NCBI RefSeq assembly: GCF_000253255.1
Contig: NC_015580.1
Span: 713,001-777,000, forward strand
DNA: 64,000 bases
Direction: 5' to 3'
Source of the DNA: Novosphingobium sp. PP1Y
GTDB taxonomy: Bacteria > Pseudomonadota > Alphaproteobacteria > Sphingomonadales > Sphingomonadaceae
Position numbers and translations under genes: made by a program. Every line of letters begins with the position of its first letter. Positions within the stretch are counted from its first letter, which is position 1. Below the pieces are notes generated by a model. It was not told the DNA's origin and made no database searches. It saw nothing but the letters and a program-made list of their open reading frames with translations. Positions 51,021 to 59,258 of this stretch are shown here, piece by piece.

Positions 51021-53453
51021 ATGGCGCCAAAGACGAAGTCGCGACGCGCGATCCCGGGCCTGAAGGGCTGGGCCGGCAAGGAAGCCCTTGTCGGCGACCG
51101 GCTGCCCTACCAGGCGCTGGTGGACGAGAACGTCGTGCTGCTGCGCGACGGTTCGGTGATGCTGTCGCTGATGGTCCCGGGCCTCGCGTTCGAAACTGCC
51201 GATACCGACGAGCTGAACGCCCACGTCGCCACCCGTGAAGTGCTGCTGCGTTCCTCGCTCGATGCGCGTTTCGTGCTGTACCACCACGTGATCCGCCGCC
51301 GGGTCGAGATCGAGCTGGAAGGTCACTTCGACGATCCGCTTGCGGCGCACATCGATTCGCGCTGGCGGGCCCGCACCGGTTCGGGCGCGCTGTTCGTGAA
51401 CGACCAGTTCATTACCCTTGTCCGCCGCCCCGCGCGCGGCAAGGCGGGCTGGGCCGACAAGCTGTCCCGCATGATGAAGCGCAAGGGCGGCGAGGCGGTC
51501 GAGGCCGATCCCGCTGACGTGCGCTCGCTGCGTGCCGCCGCCAGTGCGATGGTCGCCTCGCTCGGCTCCTACGGCGCGCGCATGCTGGGCGACTACGACA
51601 CCGCCAAGGGCCAGTGCTCCGAGGTCCTCGAACTGCTTTCGGCGCTCTACAACGGCGAGATGCGGCCCGTACGCCGCCCTGCCGAGGGCACGGATATCGG
51701 CCATATGCTGCCCTATCGCCGGATCAACTTCGGCATGGACGCGCTGGAACTGCGCGGGGCTTCGAATGCCTCGTTCGCCTCGGTCGTCAGCCTCAAGGAC
51801 TATCCCGATTCGACCGCTCCGGGACTGACTGACGCCTTGCTGCGCCTGCCCTGCGAGCTGGTCCTGACCGAGACATATGCGCCTTGCGACCGCCAGATCG
51901 CGCGTGAACGCATCGATCTTGCGATCCGCCGCCTGCGTTCGGCGGACGAAGAAGCGATGGCCGAGCGCCGCGAAATGGCGAGCGCCCGCGATTCGCTCGG
52001 CACCGGTGCGGTCGGTTTCGGCGATCATCACCTCTCGGTGTTGGTGCGTGCCGATTCGCTGGAAGGGCTCGACGAAGTGACCGCGATGTGTGCGGCCTCG
52101 TTGGCCGATGCCGGTGCCGTCGCCGTACGCGAGGAAGTCAATCTGGAGCCCGCCTTCTGGGGCCAGCTTCCCGGAAACGAGGGCTTCATCGTCCGCCGCG
52201 CGCTGATTTCCAGCGCCAACATGGCCTGTTTCGGCAGCCTGCACGGCTTTGCGATGGGCCAGGCGAGCGGCAATCACTGGGGCGATGCAGTGACGCTGCT
52301 GTCGACCACCAGCTCGACGCCGTTCTTCTTCAACTTCCACCAGGGCGACCTCGGTAACTTCACTGTCATCGGTCCGTCGGGTTCCGGCAAGACGGTAGTC
52401 ATGAACTTCCTCGCCGCCCAGGCGCAGAAGTTCGCGCCGCGCACGATCCTGTTCGACAAGGACCGCGGCGCCGAAGTCTTCCTGCGCGGCATCGGCGGCA
52501 CTTACAGCCGCGTCGCCGCCGGGCATCCGACCGGGTTCAACCCGCTCTCGCTGCCCGACACCGCCACCAACCGCGCTTTCCTGCGCGATTGGCTCGGCGT
52601 CCTGCTTTCGGCCAACGGCCCCGAGGAACTGGCGACGATCGCCGGCGCGGTCGATGCCGCCTATGCCAACGATCCGAGCCTGCGCCGCCTCTCGTATTTC
52701 CGCGAGTTGCTGGCCGGTTCGCGCCGTCCGCAGCCGGGGGACCTCGCGTCGCGGCTCGATGCCTGGATCGGCGGGGGCGAGCATGGCTGGCTGTTCGATA
52801 ACCAGTACGACCGGCTCGACCTTTCGGCCCGCGTGCTGGGCTTCGACATGACTGCGCTGCTGGAAAGCCCGCGCCTGCGCACGCCGGTGATGATGTACCT
52901 GTTCCACCGGATCGAAGAACGCCTCGACGGCGAACCGACGATGATCCTGATCGACGAGGGCTGGAAGGCGCTCGACGACGAGGTCTTCGCCGCGCGCATC
53001 CGTGACTGGCTCAAGACCCTGCGCAAGCGCAACGCGCTGGTCGGTTTTGCGACCCAGTCCGCGCGCGATGCGCTCGACAGCAAGATTGCCACGGCGCTGG
53101 TCGAGCAGACCGCGACGATGATATTCATGCCCAATGCGCGCGCGCGCGCCGAGGACTACTGCGAAGGCTTCGGCCTGACCCAGCACGAACTCGACGTGAT
53201 CCGCACGCTGCCCGCGCATTCGCGCTGCTTCCTGATCCGCCAGTCCGATGCCTCGGTCGTGGTCCGGCTCGACCTTGCGGGAATGCCCGAGGTTCTGACC
53301 GTCCTGTCAGGTCGCGAGAGCACGGTGCGCAAGCTCGACACCTTGCGTGAGCGCTATGGCGACGATCCGGCCGCATGGTACCCGGTACTGACCGGGATGA
53401 CCTGGCCGGGCGACGCCGAGGATGGAGCCGCCTGGATCCAGGCGGCCGAGTGA
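51021..53453 (+). CDS. virB4: VirB4-family secretion ATPase
   Basis: An 810-residue ATPase. Walker A, IGPSGSGKTVVMNF, lies near residue 450, Walker B in TMILIDEGWKALDD near residue 639, and the CagE/VirB4 N-terminal domain covers about residues 180-400. GTGGGGAG precedes the ATG; the frame runs 24 codons further into virB3. VirB4 energises pilus and channel assembly. Nucleotide-binding residues look intact, so the machine should be active. Confidence 0.95.
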   Translation: MAPKTKSRRAIPGLKGWAGKEALVGDRLPYQALVDENVVLLRDGSVMLSLMVPGLAFETADTDELNAHVATREVLLRSSLDARFVLYHHVIRRRVEIELEGHFDDPLAAHIDSRWRARTGSGALFVNDQFITLVRRPARGKAGWADKLSRMMKRKGGEAVEADPADVRSLRAAASAMVASLGSYGARMLGDYDTAKGQCSEVLELLSALYNGEMRPVRRPAEGTDIGHMLPYRRINFGMDALELRGASNASFASVVSLKDYPDSTAPGLTDALLRLPCELVLTETYAPCDRQIARERIDLAIRRLRSADEEAMAERREMASARDSLGTGAVGFGDHHLSVLVRADSLEGLDEVTAMCAASLADAGAVAVREEVNLEPAFWGQLPGNEGFIVRRALISSANMACFGSLHGFAMGQASGNHWGDAVTLLSTTSSTPFFFNFHQGDLGNFTVIGPSGSGKTVVMNFLAAQAQKFAPRTILFDKDRGAEVFLRGIGGTYSRVAAGHPTGFNPLSLPDTATNRAFLRDWLGVLLSANGPEELATIAGAVDAAYANDPSLRRLSYFRELLAGSRRPQPGDLASRLDAWIGGGEHGWLFDNQYDRLDLSARVLGFDMTALLESPRLRTPVMMYLFHRIEERLDGEPTMILIDEGWKALDDEVFAARIRDWLKTLRKRNALVGFATQSARDALDSKIATALVEQTATMIFMPNARARAEDYCEGFGLTQHELDVIRTLPAHSRCFLIRQSDASVVVRLDLAGMPEVLTVLSGRESTVRKLDTLRERYGDDPAAWYPVLTGMTWPGDAEDGAAWIQAAE

Positions 53454-53460
53454 GCGGGCG

Positions 53461-54693
53461 ATGAGCGGCACCTGTCAGCAACTCGCGGAAGTGGCTTCGG
53501 CCGGCGTCGCACCGGCATTGCGCGCGGTCGACTGCATGGCCGGCGAGACGATTTCCTCGGCCTTCGCCCGCCTGTTCGGTGCAGACGGCGCACTTGCGCC
53601 GGTGCTGACGATCCTGCTCACGCTCTACATCGCCTTCTTCGCCTTTTCGCTCATCACCGGCCGTTCCACGCTCGGCATCTCGGCGCTGACGCCGCGGATG
53701 CTCACGCTCGGTCTGGTGCTGACTTTCGCGACGAGCTGGATCGCCTACCAGAACGTCGTGTGGAACCTCGCCATCGGCGGGCCCGACTGGATCGCCTCGA
53801 TCCTGATGGGGGCCAAGGGTTCGGCGACGCAGATCTTCGGCGACCGTATCGACATCGTCTTCCAGGCCATCGGCGAGGCATCGCAAAATGTCAGCAATGG
53901 CGCGGGCAGTGAAGGCGGCGCGCAGGCGCAGGCCGCCGCGCAAGGAGGCATGTTCACCCCGACCAGCGTGATGTGGCTGGGCGCGCTGATCCTGCTGCTC
54001 GGTACCGTCGGTATCCTGCTGACCGCGCGCATCGCACTGGCGGTGCTGCTGGCGCTGGGCCCGATCTTCGTTGTCATGGCGCTGTTCGGCGGCACCCGCG
54101 GATTGACGGCGGGCTGGCTGCGCGGGGTCGTGCTGACCGCGGTCACGCCTCTCTTCGTGGTGCTGGGCGGGGGTATTTCGCTCGAACTGCTGGTGCCTAT
54201 CGTCGCCAAGCTGGTGCAGGGTGCGCAGCTCGGCGAGATCGATGGCCGGGCAGCCATGGCGCTGTTCCTCGTCGCCGCCGTGCACATGGCGCTCATGGGC
54301 ATGGTGCTCAAGGTTGCCGGAACGCTGGTCTCGGGCTGGAATGTCTTTGGCCTGGCCGGAGCGGGCTCTTCGGGCAAGTCGCGGGCCGACGCCGGGTACG
54401 CCGCCGCGCAGACCTATGCCGCGCCTGCACCCGCCGCGCCGCTGCTTCCGGCGCAAAGCCGTACCCCGGCGGTTTCGGCCGCAAGCGCTGCGGCCATGCA
54501 CGAATCCGCGCACGGCGGCGGCTCCGAAGCGGGCCGCTCGGGCGATCGCCGCACCGTCGTGACGCAAGTGACGGGCGGCGGTGTCGAGCCGGTCGGCCCG
54601 AGCAGGGACGCGCGGGCGCGCGGCATCGGCAGCCGCTTTCGCAGCGCATCAAACGATACCGGCCGGATGCCGGCAAAGGAGAAGATTCGATGA
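53461..54693 (+). CDS. virB6: VirB6-family polytopic membrane protein
   Basis: A 410-residue inner-membrane protein with about six to seven hydrophobic segments in residues 35-310 (for example VLTILLTLYIAFFAFSLI and WLGALILLLGTVGILL), typical of VirB6/TrbL. The C-terminal 100 residues are Ala/Pro/Ser-rich and predicted disordered. It begins seven bases after virB4, and its stop overlaps virB9, leaving no space for a virB8. Confidence 0.9.
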   Translation: MSGTCQQLAEVASAGVAPALRAVDCMAGETISSAFARLFGADGALAPVLTILLTLYIAFFAFSLITGRSTLGISALTPRMLTLGLVLTFATSWIAYQNVVWNLAIGGPDWIASILMGAKGSATQIFGDRIDIVFQAIGEASQNVSNGAGSEGGAQAQAAAQGGMFTPTSVMWLGALILLLGTVGILLTARIALAVLLALGPIFVVMALFGGTRGLTAGWLRGVVLTAVTPLFVVLGGGISLELLVPIVAKLVQGAQLGEIDGRAAMALFLVAAVHMALMGMVLKVAGTLVSGWNVFGLAGAGSSGKSRADAGYAAAQTYAAPAPAAPLLPAQSRTPAVSAASAAAMHESAHGGGSEAGRSGDRRTVVTQVTGGGVEPVGPSRDARARGIGSRFRSASNDTGRMPAKEKIR

Positions 54694-55529
54694 TCCGCCA
54701 CAAGGCACGGGGCCTCGCCTCCGCACTGTTGGCCCCCGCAGCGCTCGCGCCCGTCCTGCTGGCCCTCGCCACACCGGCCATGGCCGAGGACCCGCGGCTG
54801 GTCGATCATCCTTATGACGAAAACGAAGTCGTGCTCATCGACGGCAAGGCCGGGGTGCAGGCGACGATCGCTTTCGGCAAGAACGAGGCGATCGAGAACG
54901 TCGCGGTCGGGGATTCGCAGAAGTGGCAGATCACGCCGAACAAGCGTGCAGACCTGCTCTTCGTGAAGCCGTTGGAGGCCAGCGCGCGTACCAACATGAC
55001 CGTGGTGACCAATCGCCACACCTATTTCTTCGACCTCGTCGCTGCGCCCCGCGCGAAGCCGCTCTACATGCTGCGCTTCACCTACAAGGACGAACCGCAG
55101 GATGCACCGGTCCCGGGCAGCGAGGGGCTTGAGGGCCTACAGCCCGCCGAGCGCGCGCTGGCCGAGGGCGACCCCATGGCGCTGCCCGCCGATCCGGCGG
55201 CCCTGAACTTCTCGTGGAAGCGCACCGGCTCGGCCAGGCTGCAGCCGACACGCGTCTATGACGATGGCGAGCAGACCTACCTGCTCTGGCCCGAGCGCAC
55301 GTCCGTTCCGGCCATCCTGATCAAGAACGAGAAAGGCGATGAAGGCCCGGTCAACTATGCGGTGCGCGGGTCGACCATCGTCCTGGCCGAAGTGCCCAGC
55401 CTGATCATCCTGCGCTCCGGCAAGGCCACGGCCGAACTGGAACGCACCGGTGAAGTCCGCACCAGCGCGGCGGTGGCCGCAAACACGCCCGACGCCGGCT
55501 CGACCGCGGCGTCTTCGAAGGGGAACTGA
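54690..55529 (+). CDS. virB9: VirB9-family outer-membrane complex protein
   Basis: A 279-residue periplasmic protein with a signal peptide ending TPAMAEDPR. The N-terminal VirB9 domain has HTYFFDLVAA, and the C-terminal domain (about 170-260) includes NFSWKRTGSARLQPTRVYDDG and the YLLWPE strand, which sits in the outer-membrane cap with VirB10 and normally VirB7. ATGA overlap with virB6 and AAAGGAGAAG fix the start. Confidence 0.92.
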   Translation: MIRHKARGLASALLAPAALAPVLLALATPAMAEDPRLVDHPYDENEVVLIDGKAGVQATIAFGKNEAIENVAVGDSQKWQITPNKRADLLFVKPLEASARTNMTVVTNRHTYFFDLVAAPRAKPLYMLRFTYKDEPQDAPVPGSEGLEGLQPAERALAEGDPMALPADPAALNFSWKRTGSARLQPTRVYDDGEQTYLLWPERTSVPAILIKNEKGDEGPVNYAVRGSTIVLAEVPSLIILRSGKATAELERTGEVRTSAAVAANTPDAGSTAASSKGN

Positions 55530-55532
55530 GAC

Positions 55533-56621
55533 ATGGCGCCCAATTCTTCCCTGCGCGAACGCTTCGACAATGCAGCCCAGGACGACCCGCGCGAAGGCGA
55601 GGGCGCACAGGTCATCGACCTGGCGACCCGCAATGTCCTGCCGCAGGTCAGCCAGCGCAAGAAGGGCGACGGCTTCGGACTTGCCGCCGGTGTCCTGATC
55701 GTCGCGGCGCTGGGCGGCGTGACGCTGTGGACCATGGACGCGGCGCGCAACGGTGCACCGCAGCAGGCGCCCGCGCCGGCCGTCAATCCCAATGAGGTTC
55801 CGGCTGCGGCCCCGGCTCAGACCGCGCAAAGGCCGGCCCCGGCGATGCCCGCGCCGCAGCCTGCCCCGGCGCCGCAACCGGTTCTCGCTGCGCCGCCTGC
55901 GGTCAACCCGGGCGCCGCTACGGCATCCAATCCCTACGCCAGTCCGACCGTCGTCTTCGATTCCAGCGGCTCGGGCGCCGCGGCACCGGTTGCCGGCCCG
56001 GCCGATGGCAAGGGCACCGGCAATGCCAACGACGATTTCGCCGCCCGCGTCGGCGGGACCGGCACGACCGCGGCAGCCGCGCGCTCGTTCGATCCCTCGA
56101 CCACGGTCACGCAGGGCACGCTGATCCCGGCAGTGCTGGAAACCGCCATCGATACCGACGTGCCCGGCTACGTGCGCGCCATCGTCTCGACCGACGTGCG
56201 CAGCTTCGATGGCAAGCACGTCCTCGTGCCCCGTTCCTCGCGCCTGATCGGCCAGTACAAGAGCGGCTTGTCCGCAGGTCAGAAGCGCGCCTACGTGATC
56301 TGGAGCCGCCTGATCCGTCCCGATGGCGTTTCGGTGAACCTGGGATCGCCTGCGATTTCCTTCGGCGGCGAAACCGGCCTGCCGGGCAAGGTGAACAGCC
56401 ACTTTTTCGAACGCTTCGGTTCGGCGATGCTGCTCTCGGTGGTCGGCGGACTGACGACGATTGCTTCGGGTGGAACCGGCGTGGTGATCTCCGGCGGCCA
56501 GTCCGCAGCGGCCAGCGCCGTGCAGTCGGGCGCGACCATCGGCCCGACGATCCGCGTGCGCCAGGGCGAGCCGATCCGCGTCTTCACCGCCAAGGACCTC
56601 GACTTCAGCGAGGTCCAGTGA
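55533..56621 (+). CDS. virB10: VirB10-family channel scaffold
   Basis: A 362-residue TrbI/VirB10 protein spanning both membranes. One transmembrane helix lies near residues 48-66 (FGLAAGVLIVAALGGVTLW). A Pro/Ala-rich periplasmic linker follows (about 75-140). The conserved C-terminal beta-barrel domain has LIPAVLETAIDTDVPGYVRA and VLVPRSSRLIGQYKSG. It starts four bases after virB9. Confidence 0.94.
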   Translation: MAPNSSLRERFDNAAQDDPREGEGAQVIDLATRNVLPQVSQRKKGDGFGLAAGVLIVAALGGVTLWTMDAARNGAPQQAPAPAVNPNEVPAAAPAQTAQRPAPAMPAPQPAPAPQPVLAAPPAVNPGAATASNPYASPTVVFDSSGSGAAAPVAGPADGKGTGNANDDFAARVGGTGTTAAAARSFDPSTTVTQGTLIPAVLETAIDTDVPGYVRAIVSTDVRSFDGKHVLVPRSSRLIGQYKSGLSAGQKRAYVIWSRLIRPDGVSVNLGSPAISFGGETGLPGKVNSHFFERFGSAMLLSVVGGLTTIASGGTGVVISGGQSAAASAVQSGATIGPTIRVRQGEPIRVFTAKDLDFSEVQ

Positions 56622-56627
56622 TCCATC

Positions 56628-57671
56628 ATGGCAGACGTCCTTCCCCTGCAGCCGGACCGCGCGGCGCCCGTGTCTGAGTTCGAGGCCGAACTCGATCCGC
56701 AATTGCCGCGCAGCGTCTATCTCGACGCTTATCTTGCGCCGCTGCGCCACTGGCTCGACCGCGAGACGGTGACCGAGATTCTCGTCAACCGACCGGGCGA
56801 AGTCTGGGTGGAAGACGCTGCCCATCCGGGCATGCAGCGCATTGCCCTGCCGGAAATGGACAGCCGGCTGCTGCAGCGCCTTGCAGAGCAGGTGGCGCGC
56901 ATCAGCCATCAGGGCATCAACCGCGAACACCCGCTGCTTTCCGCGACGCTCCCGGCCTATGGCGGGCAGAGCGGCGCGCGCATCCAGCTCGTCGGGCCGC
57001 CGGCCACGCGTGCCAACTGGGCACTGGCGATCCGTCGCCATCGCCTGCTGGAACTGCCGCTCGACGCCTACGATCGCGGGCCGATCCCGGCCCCTGTCGA
57101 AGAAGCGATGCCCGATCCGCTGGGCCAGCCGATCGCGTTCCTGCGCGAAGCGATCCGTCGCCGCCGCACGATCCTGATTTCGGGCGGAACCTCGACCGGC
57201 AAGACGACCTTCCTCAACGCCATGCTGTCCGAAATTCCCGCGCATGAACGCGTCGTCCTCGTCGAGGATACCGCGGAACTGCGCCTGCCCGGCGCGAACG
57301 GCGTGGGCCTGATTGCGGTGAAGGGCGAACTGGGCGAGGCCAAGGTCTCGGCCAACGACCTGCTGCAGGCCGCGCTGCGCCTGCGCCCGGACCGCATCGT
57401 CCTGGGCGAACTGCGCGGCAACGAGACGGTGAGCTTCCTGCGCGCGATCAACACCGGCCACCCCGGTTCGTTTTCGACCGTCCACGCCAATTCGCCGCGC
57501 GGTGCGCTGGAGCAGATCGCGCTGATGTCGATGCAGACCGGCATCGGCCTGACCCGCGCCGAGACGCTGGAATATGCAGCTTCGGTGATCGACATCGTTG
57601 TCCAGCTCGACCGGCGCGAAGGCAAGCGCGGCATCAGCATGATCGCCGAGAGCCAGACGCTGGTGCATTGA
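56628..57671 (+). CDS. virB11: VirB11-family secretion ATPase
   Basis: A 347-residue traffic ATPase. Walker A ISGGTSTGKTTF is near residue 184, then VEDTAELRLPG (Asp box), RPDRIVLGELRGNE (Walker B) and the His box HPGSFSTVHANS. It starts seven bases after virB10. VirB11 switches a type IV system between pilus assembly and transport. It is the last gene of the cluster, ending 48 bases from the convergent ppx stop; no coupling protein VirD4 follows. Confidence 0.95.
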   Translation: MADVLPLQPDRAAPVSEFEAELDPQLPRSVYLDAYLAPLRHWLDRETVTEILVNRPGEVWVEDAAHPGMQRIALPEMDSRLLQRLAEQVARISHQGINREHPLLSATLPAYGGQSGARIQLVGPPATRANWALAIRRHRLLELPLDAYDRGPIPAPVEEAMPDPLGQPIAFLREAIRRRRTILISGGTSTGKTTFLNAMLSEIPAHERVVLVEDTAELRLPGANGVGLIAVKGELGEAKVSANDLLQAALRLRPDRIVLGELRGNETVSFLRAINTGHPGSFSTVHANSPRGALEQIALMSMQTGIGLTRAETLEYAASVIDIVVQLDRREGKRGISMIAESQTLVH

Positions 57672-57719
57672 ATTTCGCGGCCGGTGCCGGTCGTGATCCG
57701 TCTCTGACCTGCCGGTATC

Positions 57720-59213
57720 TCAGCTCGCGGCGAGCGCCTGCGTCTCGTTGCGACCGCAAACCATGACGCTCCATTCCAGCTTGAGCCATTCGGCCAGCGC
57801 GCGCAGGTCTTTGCCGATTCCGGCGCTGTAGAGTGCCTGTACCGTTTCATCGAGCGAGAGCACGAGGCGGCCCCCTTCGAGGGTGAGCGAGCTGTGTTCC
57901 AACGCCAGCGGCGTGCAGCCGGTGAGGCGGCGGCACAGGCGCACGGCAAGGCCCCAGGTGATGCCGCGGTCGAGGTCGCTGCGGTCGGCGAGCTTGCAGA
58001 ACTGCTCGGGAATTTCGGTCAGGCCCGAATTGGCAAAGACGGTCATGGCCATCATGGCGCGCCCGCGCTTGTCGAGGCCGATCCAGCGCTTGCGCAGCGC
58101 CCAGGTCATGGCTTCCTCGGTGCGCATGTTGGGCTCGGTACGCATGGCCGCCAGCGCGAGCAGGGTGGAAGCCTTGCGCAGATTGCCTTCGCCGGGGGCG
58201 TCCTCGCAAACCTGCGCGGTCCACGCGGTCACGGCCGCGGCGGCCTTGGGCGAGGCGAAAGCGCTGCGGGCAAAGCCGCTCACGCTCGCCAGCATCGGGT
58301 CCTGGGCCTTCATCTCGTCCGGCAGGTGCTGGAACAGCAGCCCTTCGCGCAGGCCCCACGAGGAGAAAATCAGGCGCGAGGGCGCGGTCTCGTCGATGAG
58401 CTGGGCCAGCAGGGCCGCCGCATCGGGGAGGGTTGCCATGCGCGAATTGGTAATGCGCGGGTCGGCTTTCTCGAGCTTGCCTTTTTCGAACTTGCGGCAC
58501 AGCTTGAGCGCTTCCTGGGCCGAGATCTCGAAATCGTGGGGATCGTCGAGCGGCCAGTCGATCTCGCGCATCGCCTGCAGGGCGAGCGCGCGCCACGACC
58601 CGCCGACGATGTAGAGCGGCTGATCCTTGCCCCGTTTCCATCCGCGCTCGGCAAGGGCGGAGCGCACGGTTTCGGCAAAGCTGTCCGGTCCCGCTGCGCG
58701 CAGGTCGGGTAGGCGCAGGGTGCCGAAGGGCAGGGTGATGCCGCCAGGCAGGACCTCGCCGTCGATCTCCACAAGTTCCAGGCTGCCGCCCCCGAGGTCG
58801 GCTGCGATGCCCTTCGCGCCGGGGAAGGCCGCGATCACGCCGGTCGCACTCGTGCGCGCTTCCTCGTCGCCCGAAAGCAGGCGCGGCGAGAGCCCGTAGC
58901 TGCGCACTTCGGCCAGGAATTCAGGGCCATTGGAAGCATCGCGCGCGGCCGCCGTGGCAACGCATTCGATGTTGTCCACCTGCATCAGCCGGAGCAGCTC
59001 GGCGAAGCGGGCGAGCGCGGACAGCGCCGTGCGCATCGACTTTTCGGAGATCGCCCCGGTCTTGCCCATGTCCTTGCCGAGGCGGGCATTGACCTTTTCG
59101 TTGAGAATCACGACGGGTGCGCGCGCCGGGCCGTTATAGACCACCAGACGCACGGTATTCGACCCGATGTCGATGATCGCGCGCTTCTCGCTTGTGTGGC
59201 TGATGCTGTTCAT
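57720..59213 (-). CDS. ppx: Exopolyphosphatase / GppA-type phosphatase
   Basis: A 497-residue actin-fold phosphatase. The N-terminal loop IIDIGSNTVRLVVY and later ATAAARDASNGPEF and AADLGGGSLELVEI are the Ppx/GppA phosphate motifs, and a helical C-terminal domain follows. It hydrolyses inorganic polyphosphate (or pppGpp). It follows ppk by 45 bases with a GGCCCC/GGGGCC hairpin at 59234-59252, so the two form an operon that makes and degrades polyphosphate. Confidence 0.92.
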   Translation of the reverse strand: MNSISHTSEKRAIIDIGSNTVRLVVYNGPARAPVVILNEKVNARLGKDMGKTGAISEKSMRTALSALARFAELLRLMQVDNIECVATAAARDASNGPEFLAEVRSYGLSPRLLSGDEEARTSATGVIAAFPGAKGIAADLGGGSLELVEIDGEVLPGGITLPFGTLRLPDLRAAGPDSFAETVRSALAERGWKRGKDQPLYIVGGSWRALALQAMREIDWPLDDPHDFEISAQEALKLCRKFEKGKLEKADPRITNSRMATLPDAAALLAQLIDETAPSRLIFSSWGLREGLLFQHLPDEMKAQDPMLASVSGFARSAFASPKAAAAVTAWTAQVCEDAPGEGNLRKASTLLALAAMRTEPNMRTEEAMTWALRKRWIGLDKRGRAMMAMTVFANSGLTEIPEQFCKLADRSDLDRGITWGLAVRLCRRLTGCTPLALEHSSLTLEGGRLVLSLDETVQALYSAGIGKDLRALAEWLKLEWSVMVCGRNETQALAAS

Positions 59214-59258
59214 TCTGACTGGACGAATCGCATGGCCCCGGGTTCAGGGGCCCGTATG

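Noticed and set aside
55137..57668. 843-codon frame antisense to virB9-virB11
   Set aside because: Shadow frame; the plus-strand VirB proteins have clear motifs and ribosome sites.
50343..57671. Integrative conjugative element
   Set aside because: No relaxase, coupling protein, integrase, attachment repeat or base-composition change is visible around the virB genes.
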